NCBI RefSeq assembly: GCF_001597735.1
Contig: NZ_LUTS01000006.1
Location: 124,001-188,000, forward strand
Direction of reading: 5' to 3'
Length of the DNA stretch: 64,000 bases
Source of the DNA: Neptuniibacter pectenicola
Lineage (GTDB): Bacteria > Pseudomonadota > Gammaproteobacteria > Pseudomonadales > Balneatricaceae
The position numbers and the translations under genes are program-made. Shown here one piece after another: positions 36,914-45,566 of the stretch (position 1 is its first letter; each line of letters begins with the position of its first letter). A model generated the notes under the pieces. That model saw only the letters and a list, made by a program, of their open reading frames with translations, did not search any database and was not told the origin of the DNA.

Positions 36914-37873
36914 TTATAAGTCTGGTAATAATTCGTTAGCGAGTTTTTGTATGGTTGTTTCTGGGTCTAAACGGTTAAAGCGAAGATTGAGTGCTATATG
37001 GTTAACGCCAATATCGCGTCTGGTTTTCAAGTACTTGCGTAAGTGTTTAATTCCAAGTCTCAGCCCTAAATGTATGGGAGTAGGAGAAGCGTTATCGTCA
37101 GACAGCAAATCTATATAGAGCGGTTCCATAACGGGTTTCTCCAGTAGGTTTGCTGCTCGGCTTAGTGACCTATATTTTTCAATGAGCTGTCTTTGTATAT
37201 TTTCAGCCCTAGGGTAGGTTATCCAGCCATTGGTATTTTCTGCGATCCAGTCTCTAGACTGCTGGCTTGTACCTGTGATCAACATAGGTATTTGATCGGA
37301 AACGGGTTTAGGCAGCATCTCTATATGTCCATGTAGATGACCAAAACTATTATTGATCGTTGGGGACGTCGTTGCCATTGCCCGTATATATTCATAACTC
37401 TCTCTAAAGCGCTCCCCTCTACTTTCAAACGCTGTATTGTGTGCTGGATATTCTTCAGGTCGGTCTCCTGATGCAATCCCCAGAATTAATCGTCCCTGTG
37501 ATAATTGGTCTGCTGTGGCGGCTGCTTTTGCAATATGGGAGGGGTGACGAAGGGGCAAAATAACGCTTGAAACCCCTAATGCTATCTGACGGGTTTGTAG
37601 GGCAAGTGCACCAAGATAAACGAAAGGGTCATAAAGTTGACCGGCATCGCCAAAAGAGGGGACATTAAAGGGGATGTCTCGTAGCCAAACAGCTGAAAAC
37701 CCTAGTTCTTCTGCAAGCTGTACGCGTTCTATATGGCGCTGCATGGAAGGTATTGAGGCATTGTCGTAATTTTCAATTGGCACTACTAAGCCAACTGATA
37801 GTTTCCCTCGTTTAAAGACACGATTATAACCCGAATTTATCGGGCTAAACCCCGTGTGCTGATTGGGTTTCAT
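36914..37873 (-). CDS. LLM-class flavin-dependent oxidoreductase (BA3436-type)
   Basis: Luciferase-like monooxygenase fold of 319 residues. It shows GKLSVGLVVPIENYD, LAEELGFSAVWLRDIPF, LYDPFVYLGALAL and RLILGIASGDRPEEYPAHN, a pattern I recall from the luciferase-type oxidoreductase BA3436 group (TIGR03571). Such enzymes use reduced flavin to oxidise small molecules; the substrate is unknown. It lies 18 bases after the CmcJ/AsaB-like gene and 15 before the broken SDR, in one leftward operon under a divergent LysR regulator. Confidence 0.87.
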   Translation of the reverse strand: MKPNQHTGFSPINSGYNRVFKRGKLSVGLVVPIENYDNASIPSMQRHIERVQLAEELGFSAVWLRDIPFNVPSFGDAGQLYDPFVYLGALALQTRQIALGVSSVILPLRHPSHIAKAAATADQLSQGRLILGIASGDRPEEYPAHNTAFESRGERFRESYEYIRAMATTSPTINNSFGHLHGHIEMLPKPVSDQIPMLITGTSQQSRDWIAENTNGWITYPRAENIQRQLIEKYRSLSRAANLLEKPVMEPLYIDLLSDDNASPTPIHLGLRLGIKHLRKYLKTRRDIGVNHIALNLRFNRLDPETTIQKLANELLPDL

Positions 37874-37891
37874 TTCAGCTGAGTTCCTTTA

Positions 37892-38671
37892 TCAGAAGCG
37901 AATTAAAGTACGGGTTTCAAGGCTTATTCGTGGTTGTGTTACGTCTGTTTCGTTACCTAAATCCATAGCTCCGTGAGCTAAATAGGGTTTTCCCTGATTA
38001 TCATAAACATTGAAGATGACGACATCCTGCGGCGTCATCTGAGACATATAAAACCAATGATGTTGATGATTGGCGGTAACGCCGAGGATTTGTCCCTGTC
38101 TATCTGGGTAAACCAATGCAATTTCCAGCCAGTCATCAGGATTTACTGAGTCAGGATGAATAAAACCCAACGGTGCAGTTTTTATTGGGCTTTCAATCGG
38201 TCGCCATAGGTTCACAAAAGCATAATGGCCTTTAGATATTTCACTCGCACGCTTAGCCTCTACAAGATTAACTAAACGTTGCTTGGCGCCTTCAGGGCTA
38301 TAGTCGTTGTGTACATTCCGAGCGGGCCGTCGGATTGCATTTTCGCTATCTCTTCGCACTGTATGGTCAAAAATGATGACGTCTGTTGCGCCAATTTTCT
38401 CTGACAAGAGCGCTGTTACTTCATTGTTATAGGTTTCTTGCCAACGGGTTGTTTTAGAAAAGTTGACTATCTGGCTGGTATGGTTTTCAAAAGTAATACC
38501 GTTCTGTTCGAAATTGACCGTTAGATCACCACGTCTTATATCTTGTACTTGGATTTGAGTTGAGAGTAGCTCAGGCGATACAGGCTTACCTACGTCACCA
38601 TTCGTATCAAAATAAAATGCTTGCGAATAGGGAGATTTGACATGGTAGTTAACTGTCGCAGTGCTAAACAT
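37892..38671 (-). CDS. CmcJ/NvfI (AsaB, GA4-desaturase)-like oxygenase
   Basis: About 259 residues with the order of conserved blocks seen in fungal and bacterial AsaB / CmcJ / GA4-desaturase proteins: an N-terminal TATVNYHV, then FDHTVRRD, RRPARNVHNDYSPEGAKQR with a His-x-Asp pair, FVNLWRPIESPIKTAPLGF, and a C-terminal RISLETRTLIRF. The family is related to 2-oxoglutarate/Fe(II) oxygenases of secondary metabolism. I start at ATG 38671, which matches the family N-terminus; an upstream in-frame ATG at 38728 is possible. It leads an operon with a luciferase-like oxidoreductase. The substrate cannot be inferred. Confidence 0.75.
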   Translation of the reverse strand: MFSTATVNYHVKSPYSQAFYFDTNGDVGKPVSPELLSTQIQVQDIRRGDLTVNFEQNGITFENHTSQIVNFSKTTRWQETYNNEVTALLSEKIGATDVIIFDHTVRRDSENAIRRPARNVHNDYSPEGAKQRLVNLVEAKRASEISKGHYAFVNLWRPIESPIKTAPLGFIHPDSVNPDDWLEIALVYPDRQGQILGVTANHQHHWFYMSQMTPQDVVIFNVYDNQGKPYLAHGAMDLGNETDVTQPRISLETRTLIRF

Positions 38672-38860
38672 AAGTTGTGCCCCAGAATTACTGAGAGTTT
38701 TCACTCGATGAGTTGAACTATATTGCAACTCATAAGTGTATTAAATGGGGGGTTATTTAGTTGAGAATTCGGATTATGAATATAATCTTTTAAGTTTTAC
38801 TTGCATGGGGAGGGTAAAGGCCGTCATATAGATAGCCCTTTTCGTATGACGGATATAAGA

Positions 38861-39772
38861 ATGGATACCGAAGGAATAAGGCTTTTTGTTATGGCAGCGG
38901 ATATGTTAAATATCAGTGCTGCTGGACGAGTGCTTGGCCTGGCTCCGGCTGTCGCTAGCGCCCGATTAGCAAAGTTAGAAAACCAGATGGGGGCGGATTT
39001 GTTACACCGTTCGACTCGGAAGGTGTCATTATCAATTGAGGGGGCTGAATTTCTGCCGTTTGCGAGGGAGATCCTTGCTCAAGAGGACGCGGCTCGCGCA
39101 GCATTGGGTCATGGTAGTTCTGAAATAAAAGGAACACTGCGTTTTGCCGCATCCAGTACATTTGCCCAACTTTATATTGCCCCGATCTTGCCTGAATTTC
39201 TTGCGAGACACCCTGAGGTTAATTTGGAGTTAAAACTGTCTGATACTCAGATAAACCTTATAGAGGGCGGGTTTGATCTTGCCCTGCGCAACTATGCCAT
39301 TGAGGACAGTAACCTACGGGCACGGAAATTGGCTGATGATAAGAGAATTCTCTGTGCTTCCCCTGAATACCTGTCTCGCAATGGCGTGCCTGAAACGTTA
39401 GAAGATTTGATATCGCATCAGATGTTGGTTTTTATGGATGGCCCTGCTAGATCTCTGGTGTCTGAAGGAGATAAACCCAAAGGGTTTTTTCCACCAAAAG
39501 GTGCGGGGGCGCGTGTGATCTGCGATGACGGAGCCAGTATGCGAATAGCGACCCAATCGGGTGTTGGAATTTCAATGAACTCTTTGTGGAGCGTATATCG
39601 CGATATTCAGGAGGGGACGTTAGTGCGTGTATTGCCGGAGTATGAGGTAGAAGATCTGTCCGCTATCTGGCTGGTGTACCCCAAGTCGAATATGCTGACA
39701 TCTAAAGTTAGGGTCTTTATTGATTTCCTTTTGGAAAAGCTGGGGGGGTTGGATGTTTGGGGGAATAAGTAG
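38861..39772 (+). CDS. LysR-family transcriptional regulator
   Basis: About 303 residues: an N-terminal HTH (GIRLFVMAADMLNISAAGRV then LGLAPAVASARLAKLENQMG, LLHRSTRKVSLS) and a C-terminal substrate-binding-like domain (IKGTLRFAASSTFAQLYIAP). It resembles the DsdC/CrgA-type LysR proteins near oxidoreductase genes. ATG 38861 gives a normal N-terminus; the frame extends 20 codons upstream with two more ATGs. It is divergent from the CmcJ-like/luciferase-like operon and probably controls it. Confidence 0.88.
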   Translation: MDTEGIRLFVMAADMLNISAAGRVLGLAPAVASARLAKLENQMGADLLHRSTRKVSLSIEGAEFLPFAREILAQEDAARAALGHGSSEIKGTLRFAASSTFAQLYIAPILPEFLARHPEVNLELKLSDTQINLIEGGFDLALRNYAIEDSNLRARKLADDKRILCASPEYLSRNGVPETLEDLISHQMLVFMDGPARSLVSEGDKPKGFFPPKGAGARVICDDGASMRIATQSGVGISMNSLWSVYRDIQEGTLVRVLPEYEVEDLSAIWLVYPKSNMLTSKVRVFIDFLLEKLGGLDVWGNK

Positions 39773-39906
39773 GGGGCGCTAAAATTTAATTATATATAAA
39801 ACCTAAAATCTAAAAACTAAAAACTAATCTCAGTTTTTTGTTGTTTATGTACTTTCTGCGAAGTATATCGTTAGGGCATAACTTAACACCTTCATTGGAA
39901 AACCAA

Positions 39907-40220
39907 ATGAAAGCAATGATTCTAAAGAGTACGGAGATAACTCTGTATTTATTTCAACAGAGATGCCTAAACCTTCAGTTAATGCCGATCAGGTTCTGAT
40001 TCGTATTGCTCTACCTGTGTCAATACGGTTGATATCTTGATAAACAGCTAGGCGAGGATCTGCCTTTGTCTCCGGACCTACCTGCGGTATTGGGGATTGT
40101 TGATGCAGGTGCTCTATAGCCTTAGTTGATGAGCAACGTTTTAGTTTTGCCGATGTGGGCAGCGTCTATGCTTACTTAACGAGCGGTTAAGCGATTGGTA
40201 AAGTTGTTGTAGAAATCTAA
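39907..40220 (+). pseudogene. Zinc-ADH/quinone-reductase (MDR) remnant
   Basis: Pieces of an MDR oxidoreductase are read in changing frames. It starts MKAMILKST at 39907; then DNSVFISTEMPKPSVNADQV, TCVNTVDI, DLPLSPDLPAVLGIVDAGA, and FADVGSVYAYLTSG. The last recognisable part is GKVVVEI followed by a stop at 40218-40220, which is a typical MDR C-terminus. Several frameshifts and a large internal deletion are present; the NAD(P) domain is missing. It is not a copy of the intact MDR gene at 41295, whose sequence differs. Confidence 0.75.
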
Positions 40221-40257
40221 AGCTTGTCAGAGAGACTGACTTACAAGTCAGCCTTTC

Positions 40258-40280
40258 TGACATGACATGACATGACATGA
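40258..40280. repeat. TGACA pentanucleotide repeat
   Basis: TGACA is repeated four times followed by TGA. It lies just after a perfect 16-base palindrome CTGACTTACAAGTCAG (40236-40251), in the gap after the MDR remnant. Confidence 0.85.
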
Positions 40281-40822
40281 AGGGCTTCAGCTCTAGATGC
40301 TGTCTGACGCGGCTGTTCATTTTTTTACAGGAAAGGCGGTCTCGACAAAATTGAGCTTTTCAGGCGCTTGGTATGGATACCTGTTTATTAAGTAGAGTAC
40401 GTTAATACATGCTTTTATTGGTCTGTACTGAGTTAATTACCACTGAGTATAGAACCCAATCCAAGTGGACATGGTGTGTTTGAGGGGACCGCATCATATA
40501 GTCATATGCCTAAAACGTTGTTGCTTCTTTTTCCTCTTTCTTCTCATTATCAGGAATATGCATCAGGTTTGTCGCCTTTTTGCATATTTTTTGTGCGCTT
40601 TTCACTTAAATTATATTCATATTACGAATTATGAAATCCGATATAGGGTAATTTATTTAGATTAAGCACGTAACTATACTGTTTTTCAGTCTAATTTAGG
40701 TCTGTGTTTAAACGAGGGTTTTTGGCATGAAACTTAAAAAATCGATCAGCTGAGCTTGTCGTCGATACAACTAAAATTTGATCTTCTAGCCCTAAAACTA
40801 AAACCATACTGGAGAAGAAGAA
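40281..40822. other. Intergenic region with no recognised gene
   Basis: About 540 bases follow the MDR remnant. The only open frame (40465-40665) codes for a Phe/Cys-rich peptide with no ribosome site and unlikely codon use. I see no promoter or RNA I can name; it looks like decayed sequence. Confidence 0.5.
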
Positions 40823-41125
40823 ATGGCTTATTACTCTGTGATAGAGGTAACACCAACAAGTGAAGATTGGATTCCTACGTATCTTGAAAAGTCAGGACCG
40901 ATTTTAGCAAAGTATGGTGGAAAGTATCTTACTAGAACGGTTAGTCATGAACAGGTTGAAGGTCATGAAGATTTTGCAACTCTTCGAATTATTCTAGAGT
41001 GGCCGTCTAAAGAGGCTGCACAGTCTTTTATGGAAGACCCTGATTATGCTCCTTTACTTCAAGCCCGAACTGAGGGATCTATCAGTAAGCATTTTTTAAT
41101 AGAAGCTAAGGATGACATGGCTTAA
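40823..41125 (+). CDS. DUF1330-family small protein
   Basis: 100 residues with a ferredoxin-like alpha/beta pattern: YYSVIEVTPTSEDWIPTYLE, KYGGKYLTRT, TLRIILEWPSKEAAQSFMED and PLLQARTEGS. This is the DUF1330 layout (dimeric alpha-beta barrel), often next to redox or catabolic genes. GGAG lies 8 bases ahead of the ATG. It precedes the MDR oxidoreductase with a 170-base gap. Function unknown. Confidence 0.82.
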   Translation: MAYYSVIEVTPTSEDWIPTYLEKSGPILAKYGGKYLTRTVSHEQVEGHEDFATLRIILEWPSKEAAQSFMEDPDYAPLLQARTEGSISKHFLIEAKDDMA

Positions 41126-41294
41126 GACTGCTTTATGGCCTTGGTCCGCTTATAACGGTACAAGTGCGAGCCAGCCCTTTTTGAGTATTGGCTTGCTTTA
41201 TTAAAATTATGACGTCAATCCAGGTTTGCTAATATCTACAGCGTTTTATCTTTTTTAGGTATTGGTCAACTCTTTTTATATGAAGGTTTTTAAA

Positions 41295-42308
41295 ATGAAA
41301 GCAATAAAAATAAAGCAGCAAGACGGTACCGATGGTATTTATTTAGATGCTGTAGAAGATGCGCCTCAGCCAGAATATGGAGAAATCCGGGTTAAAATTT
41401 ATGCGGGTTCTCTTAATTTTCATGACTATCTAGTTGCTGCGGGTCAGCTGCCTACCGCTGATGGCCGAGTTTTACTTTCAGATGGCGCTGGCGTAGTAGA
41501 AGCCGTTGGGCCTGGCGTTAGCGAATTTAACGTTGGTGATAATGTCGTATCCACGTTTTTTCCACAATGGCGTGAGGGTGCTGTTCCTTCTAGCGCAGGA
41601 GGCTTTAGCCAAACTCCAGGCGATGGTGTTGATGGCTTTGCCATTGAATATGTCACTCGTTCAGAGTCTGCTTTTACCCATGCGCCTAAGGGGTGGAGTC
41701 ATGCTGAAGCGGCGACCATCACTACTGCAGGCTTAACGGCTTGGAGAGCTTTAGTTGCCGATTGTGGGATTAAAGCTGGGGATAAAGTACTGACTTTGGG
41801 TACAGGGGGTGTTTCATTAGCGGCTATACAGATAGCTAAAATGCATGGCGCTGAAGTATTTATTACATCATCATCAGATGAAAAGTTGATGAAAGCGAAG
41901 GAGCTAGGTGCTGATCATGTCATTAATTATGCAAAGAACCCAAATTGGTCGGAAAAAGTTCTGGAACTTACTAATGGCAGTGGTGTAGATCACGTGATTG
42001 AATTAGGTGGGCCAGGCACGCTTGAGCAATCAACTACCGCTGTGAAGGTAGGGGGAAATATTGCATTAATAGGCGTGTTGACAGGCTTTGAGGGAGTATT
42101 CCCAACAGCTCAATTGATGTTTAAACAAGTGAAGCTTCAGGGGTTACTTGTGGGTAGCAGACAGCAACAGGTTGATTATATAAAAGCATTGGAAGGTAGC
42201 TCCATACGTCCAGTCGTTGATCGTGTTTTTAAATATGAGAACCTTAAAGAAGCATTTGAATATCAGCTGTCTGGCGCTCATTTCGGAAAAATATGTGTTG
42301 AATGGTAA
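41295..42308 (+). CDS. MDR-superfamily NAD(P)-dependent alcohol dehydrogenase / quinone reductase
   Basis: 337 residues with GroES-like N-terminal domain (IYAGSLNFHDYLVAAGQLP, LSDGAGVVEAVGPGV) and a Rossmann domain with LTLGTGGVSLAAIQIAKMHG followed by ELGADHVINY. It lacks the Cys ladder of structural zinc, so it is a zinc-free MDR enzyme; catalytic zinc is also doubtful. AAGG 8 bases upstream favours ATG 41295 over an in-frame ATG 11 codons earlier. Substrate unknown. A plus-strand terminator is at 42500. Confidence 0.88.
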   Translation: MKAIKIKQQDGTDGIYLDAVEDAPQPEYGEIRVKIYAGSLNFHDYLVAAGQLPTADGRVLLSDGAGVVEAVGPGVSEFNVGDNVVSTFFPQWREGAVPSSAGGFSQTPGDGVDGFAIEYVTRSESAFTHAPKGWSHAEAATITTAGLTAWRALVADCGIKAGDKVLTLGTGGVSLAAIQIAKMHGAEVFITSSSDEKLMKAKELGADHVINYAKNPNWSEKVLELTNGSGVDHVIELGGPGTLEQSTTAVKVGGNIALIGVLTGFEGVFPTAQLMFKQVKLQGLLVGSRQQQVDYIKALEGSSIRPVVDRVFKYENLKEAFEYQLSGAHFGKICVEW

Positions 42309-42499
42309 CGAAAAATACACCCATTTAAGTGTTTGAATGGCTACTACTTGCAAGTAGGGTCATTTTATACTGCTTACGATGACGTGATGTGACGAATGGG
42401 TATGGGCTATATATACAGCGATTGGCTATGTTACTTACGCGGTCAGTTTTGCTGATTTATGAGTCTAAGTTACTACATTTTAAAAAGTTGTATGCCATG

Positions 42500-42527
42500 G
42501 GTGCAGGTTTCTCCTGCACCTTTTTTT
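42500..42527 (+). terminator. Intrinsic terminator after the MDR oxidoreductase
   Basis: GGTGCAGG (42500-42507), loop TTTCT, CCTGCACC (42513-42520) and seven T. It points rightward and lies 9 bases from the convergent rhodanese gene end. Confidence 0.88.
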
Positions 42528-42535
42528 ATTCTAAA

Positions 42536-43096
42536 TTAGCGATCAATACGGTAGATCTTGTCTGGGTTAGGTTTAGCGCTCCAAGGTAAGCCAGAGTTCT
42601 GCCAGCCGTTTTGGATACGGAAACCGGTTTTTTTACCTGCTTTGGCGCTGTCACCTTGGAAGCCGTTAATCATGTAGGTTGCATTAGGGAAACCGTGTTT
42701 GCGTAGAAATTCTGCGCTTGGTAGGCCTCGTTCACTACCAGAGCGACACATAGTGATCACGGTCGCTTGTTTGTCTAAGCCGCGTTCAAGCAGGGCTTGT
42801 TCAACTTGAGTGGCGAAATCTGGATTTTGGTAAAGGCGAAAGCGGTTTTTCTTAGCATCCCATTGGCTACGATCTACCATTAGGTAGGGGATATTTAGAT
42901 CCACCTCATCGGTAAAGCCAATAAACATGATTTCAATCGGGTCACGTACATCAATAAACAGCACCTCATCCGGTTTTTGTTGTAACAGTTCATAGGTGGC
43001 TTTGGGGCTGATACCACTAATATCGCTTGCCTGAGCGCTACTCAGTGGCAGAGACATGATTGCACTGAGGAATAGCGGGGTTAGATATTTCTTCAT
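42536..43096 (-). CDS. Periplasmic rhodanese-like sulfurtransferase
   Basis: About 186 residues. A signal peptide (MKKYLTPLFLSAIMSLPLSS, cleavage near AQA) is followed by one rhodanese domain: VLFIDVRDPIEIMFIGFTDE and the active loop TMCRSGSERG with the catalytic Cys. The product therefore moves sulfane sulfur in the periplasm. AGAGGA lies 8 bases before ATG 43096; the frame is open 19 codons further. It is divergent from the membrane-protein gene at 43339, with a palindrome shared with the MBL operon between them. Confidence 0.88.
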   Translation of the reverse strand: MKKYLTPLFLSAIMSLPLSSAQASDISGISPKATYELLQQKPDEVLFIDVRDPIEIMFIGFTDEVDLNIPYLMVDRSQWDAKKNRFRLYQNPDFATQVEQALLERGLDKQATVITMCRSGSERGLPSAEFLRKHGFPNATYMINGFQGDSAKAGKKTGFRIQNGWQNSGLPWSAKPNPDKIYRIDR

Positions 43097-43182
43097 CGGA
43101 TGATCCTCTCTTTTAAAAACGGAAGCGGTGGGGTGACAGCTATCTGCTAGCATTAAGGCAAATAGTATGTAATAACATGTTT

Positions 43183-43204
43183 AATATTAGTATTTTCTAA
43201 TATA
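43183..43204. promoter_or_regulatory. Palindromic operator, sulfur module site 1
   Basis: AATATTAG, six bases, CTAATATA: an inverted repeat in the divergent rhodanese / membrane-protein gap. It has the same arms and spacing as the site at 44622. The pattern recalls BigR/SqrR/YgaV-type (ArsR-family) persulfide-sensor operators. Confidence 0.65.
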
Positions 43205-43338
43205 AAATACTTTATTACAATAGCGTTGTGACTTTTTAGTCTACTTCTGCTGAGAATGTGATTTAGCGCTACGCTTATGAGTCGAGTGCAATCCTCCGCT
43301 TTAGCCTGACTCAATTATCAAAGATAAGGAGATTTCTG

Positions 43339-44550
43339 ATGTTAAGACGAGACCCTGAGCAGCCTTGGCATCCCAGTTATTGGTTGGCGGCACTCGGTGC
43401 TGGTGGACTTTCTATCTCATTTTTTATGTACCTGATGTGGTTGGTACCTCATCAGGGTTTTCCTATGCCGACTTGGCAGCATCTATCGGCCTTACTGACT
43501 GGTACTACGCCATTATCTACTGGAGTCCGCCCGCTGGCTATTTTTGCGACCCTTTTTATGTTGTTGCTGGCGTTGTTGCACTTTACGCTGCTGATCTGGA
43601 ATATTCGTGAATATCGTGTGGCGCGCAATACAGAAGCCTACCAGCGATTGTTGGGTTCTCCCAGCGAAGTGCAGTTGATGACTCAGCCGCTGACATTTGC
43701 GATGACTGTTAATGTTTGTTTTGCACTCGGTGCGCTCTGTGTGCCCGGTTTATGGTCTATTGTGGAATATCTTTTTCCTCTCGCCTTGCTGGCGTTTGCT
43801 GCTATAGGCGTTTGGTCACTCAAACTCTATGGCCGTTATCTGAGCCGGATGCTTGTTAGTGGTGGGTATCGCCATGAAGAGCATAATCACCTCTCTCCGT
43901 TGATGGCTGTTTTTACCTTTTCTATGTTGTCTGTTGGTTTTGCCGCACCGGCGGCTATGTCGCACGTAGCGTTTGTGGCGGCGCTGGCAGCAACTTTATC
44001 GATTTTGTTTCTGGTCATTGCTGTGGTCTCCGGTGTATTGATTTTAATATCGGGCCTGCAAGCGATGTTGCAGTATGGTTTACAAAAACAGGCCACGCCG
44101 AGCATCTGGATGTTGATCCCGATTATGACGTTGCTTGGGATTGAGTGGGTGAGGATGCAACATGGCTTGAGCCATCATTTTTCAACCCCTGTTGAGCAGG
44201 GCAGGTTGTTTGTTGTTTTGACAGCTATTTTCATGTTGCAGCTGGGCATTATGCTGCTGGGGTATCGTGTTATGCAGCTAAATGGTTATTTGACGGATCA
44301 CCTTCTAGGTGACCAGCGTAACCCCGTTAGTTTTGGCTTGATCTGCCCTGGTGTCGCGTTGTTTGTGATGGGTATGTTCTGGTGGCATCTAGTGTGGGTA
44401 CAAGGTGGTATCGTCACTGCGTTTGGCGCGGTTTACTGGTTGGGGATTGCTGGACTTGCGGTGGTACAGTTTTTAACGCTAGGGGCATTGCTACGCTTGA
44501 GTCATCGTTTGTTGCGACACAAACCCGTTGAGATTGCGTTAATGGAGTAA
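43339..44550 (+). CDS. Multi-pass membrane protein of the sulfur module (TsoY-like)
   Basis: 403 residues with about ten transmembrane helices and almost no soluble part. The start WHPSYWLAALGAGGLSISFF and the helix-rich layout recall, from memory, the family named TsoY ((seleno)protein); no in-frame TGA is present, and Cys occurs at positions such as NVCFALGALCVPG and LICPG. Its place between a periplasmic rhodanese and a persulfide-dioxygenase-like gene suggests a role in handling or moving a sulfur compound. AAGGAG lies 7 bases before ATG 43339. The family name is uncertain; the membrane call is not. Confidence 0.6.
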   Translation: MLRRDPEQPWHPSYWLAALGAGGLSISFFMYLMWLVPHQGFPMPTWQHLSALLTGTTPLSTGVRPLAIFATLFMLLLALLHFTLLIWNIREYRVARNTEAYQRLLGSPSEVQLMTQPLTFAMTVNVCFALGALCVPGLWSIVEYLFPLALLAFAAIGVWSLKLYGRYLSRMLVSGGYRHEEHNHLSPLMAVFTFSMLSVGFAAPAAMSHVAFVAALAATLSILFLVIAVVSGVLILISGLQAMLQYGLQKQATPSIWMLIPIMTLLGIEWVRMQHGLSHHFSTPVEQGRLFVVLTAIFMLQLGIMLLGYRVMQLNGYLTDHLLGDQRNPVSFGLICPGVALFVMGMFWWHLVWVQGGIVTAFGAVYWLGIAGLAVVQFLTLGALLRLSHRLLRHKPVEIALME

Positions 44551-44621
44551 ATACGCTGTGGCTATTAAGCTCATAGTTAAATTTAAATGAGGTAAAGCAG
44601 ACAGGCTACGAAATTTCATTT

Positions 44622-44643
44622 AATATTAGACTTATCTAATATT
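44622..44643. promoter_or_regulatory. Palindromic operator, sulfur module site 2
   Basis: AATATTAGA, CTTA, TCTAATATT: a perfect 9-bp inverted repeat ending 8 bases before the AGGAG of the MBL gene. It shares AATATTAG-N6-CTAATAT with 43183-43204. Confidence 0.7.
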
Positions 44644-44662
44644 GTGTGGCAGGAGATATACC

Positions 44663-45553
44663 ATGAGTGAAGTACACGCTTCCCCGTGCGTGCCTCAGGT
44701 GAAAGCCTTTTTTGATGAACCAACCAACACGTTCAGTTATGTCGTACAGGACCCTGAGTCTACTGCATGTGCCATTATCGATTCGGTGCTGGATTTTGAT
44801 TATGCCAGTGGCTGTACGGATGTGCGCTCGGCTGACGAGATCATTGCTTATGTGCGTGATAAGGATCTGTCGGTTGAGTGGATTTTGGAAACCCATGTTC
44901 ATGCTGATCACCTATCAGCAGCACCTTATTTACATCAAACACTGGGTGGAAAAACGGGTATCGGAGCTATGATTACCCTCGTGCAGGATACTTTTGGCAA
45001 GGCATTTAATGCCGATACTGAGTTTGCGCGTGACGGTAGTCAGTTTGATCATCTGTTTGAGGAAGGCGATCGTTTTAATATTGGTAAACTTGAAGGCTAT
45101 GTGTTGCATACACCAGGGCATACTCCGGCCTGTTTAACTTATGTGATCGGAAATGCGGCGTTTGTGGGCGATACATTATTTATGCCGGATTACGGTACTG
45201 CCCGTTGTGATTTTCCCGGTGGTGATGCCCGTACGCTGTTTCGCTCGATTCAAAAAGTACTTAGTTTGCCGGGGGAAACCCGAATATTCCTCTGCCATGA
45301 CTATAAAGCGCCGGAACGGGAGGAGTACTGCCATGAAACGACGGTGGCAGAACAGCGTAAGCACAATGTACATGTGCATGAAGGCATTACCGAGGCTGAG
45401 TTTGTACGCATGCGCACCGAGCGTGATGCGACATTGGCTATGCCGACTCTGATTCTGCCATCGGTTCAGGTCAATATGCGAGCGGGTGAGATGCCGCCAG
45501 CAGAAGACAATGGCCAAGTGTACCTAAAAGTACCGATCAACCTATTTAAATAA
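44663..45553 (+). CDS. MBL-fold persulfide-dioxygenase-like protein (Blh type)
   Basis: About 296 residues of the metallo-beta-lactamase fold. The metal motif HVHADHLS is near residue 77, then HTPGHTPACLTY, VGDTLFMPDYGTARCDFPGG and FLCHDYKAPER. The GTARCDFPGG and CHDY segments are those of ETHE1/persulfide dioxygenase and of the Blh protein of BigR operons. Such enzymes oxidise glutathione persulfide to sulfite using iron. AGGAG seven bases before ATG 44663 decides the start; the frame is open into the operator upstream. It is followed by a DUF442 gene 13 bases away, the two halves that are fused in Blh of Agrobacterium and Xylella. Confidence 0.9.
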   Translation: MSEVHASPCVPQVKAFFDEPTNTFSYVVQDPESTACAIIDSVLDFDYASGCTDVRSADEIIAYVRDKDLSVEWILETHVHADHLSAAPYLHQTLGGKTGIGAMITLVQDTFGKAFNADTEFARDGSQFDHLFEEGDRFNIGKLEGYVLHTPGHTPACLTYVIGNAAFVGDTLFMPDYGTARCDFPGGDARTLFRSIQKVLSLPGETRIFLCHDYKAPEREEYCHETTVAEQRKHNVHVHEGITEAEFVRMRTERDATLAMPTLILPSVQVNMRAGEMPPAEDNGQVYLKVPINLFK

Positions 45554-45566
45554 GACCGAGGAATTT

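Noticed and set aside
40465-40665. Open frame of 66 codons in the gap before the DUF1330 gene
   Set aside because: Phe/Cys/His-rich composition, no ribosome site, no family; looks like chance in AT-rich non-coding DNA.
43339-44550. Possible selenoprotein reading of the TsoY-like gene
   Set aside because: The frame is fully open without an internal TGA, so no selenocysteine needs to be assumed.
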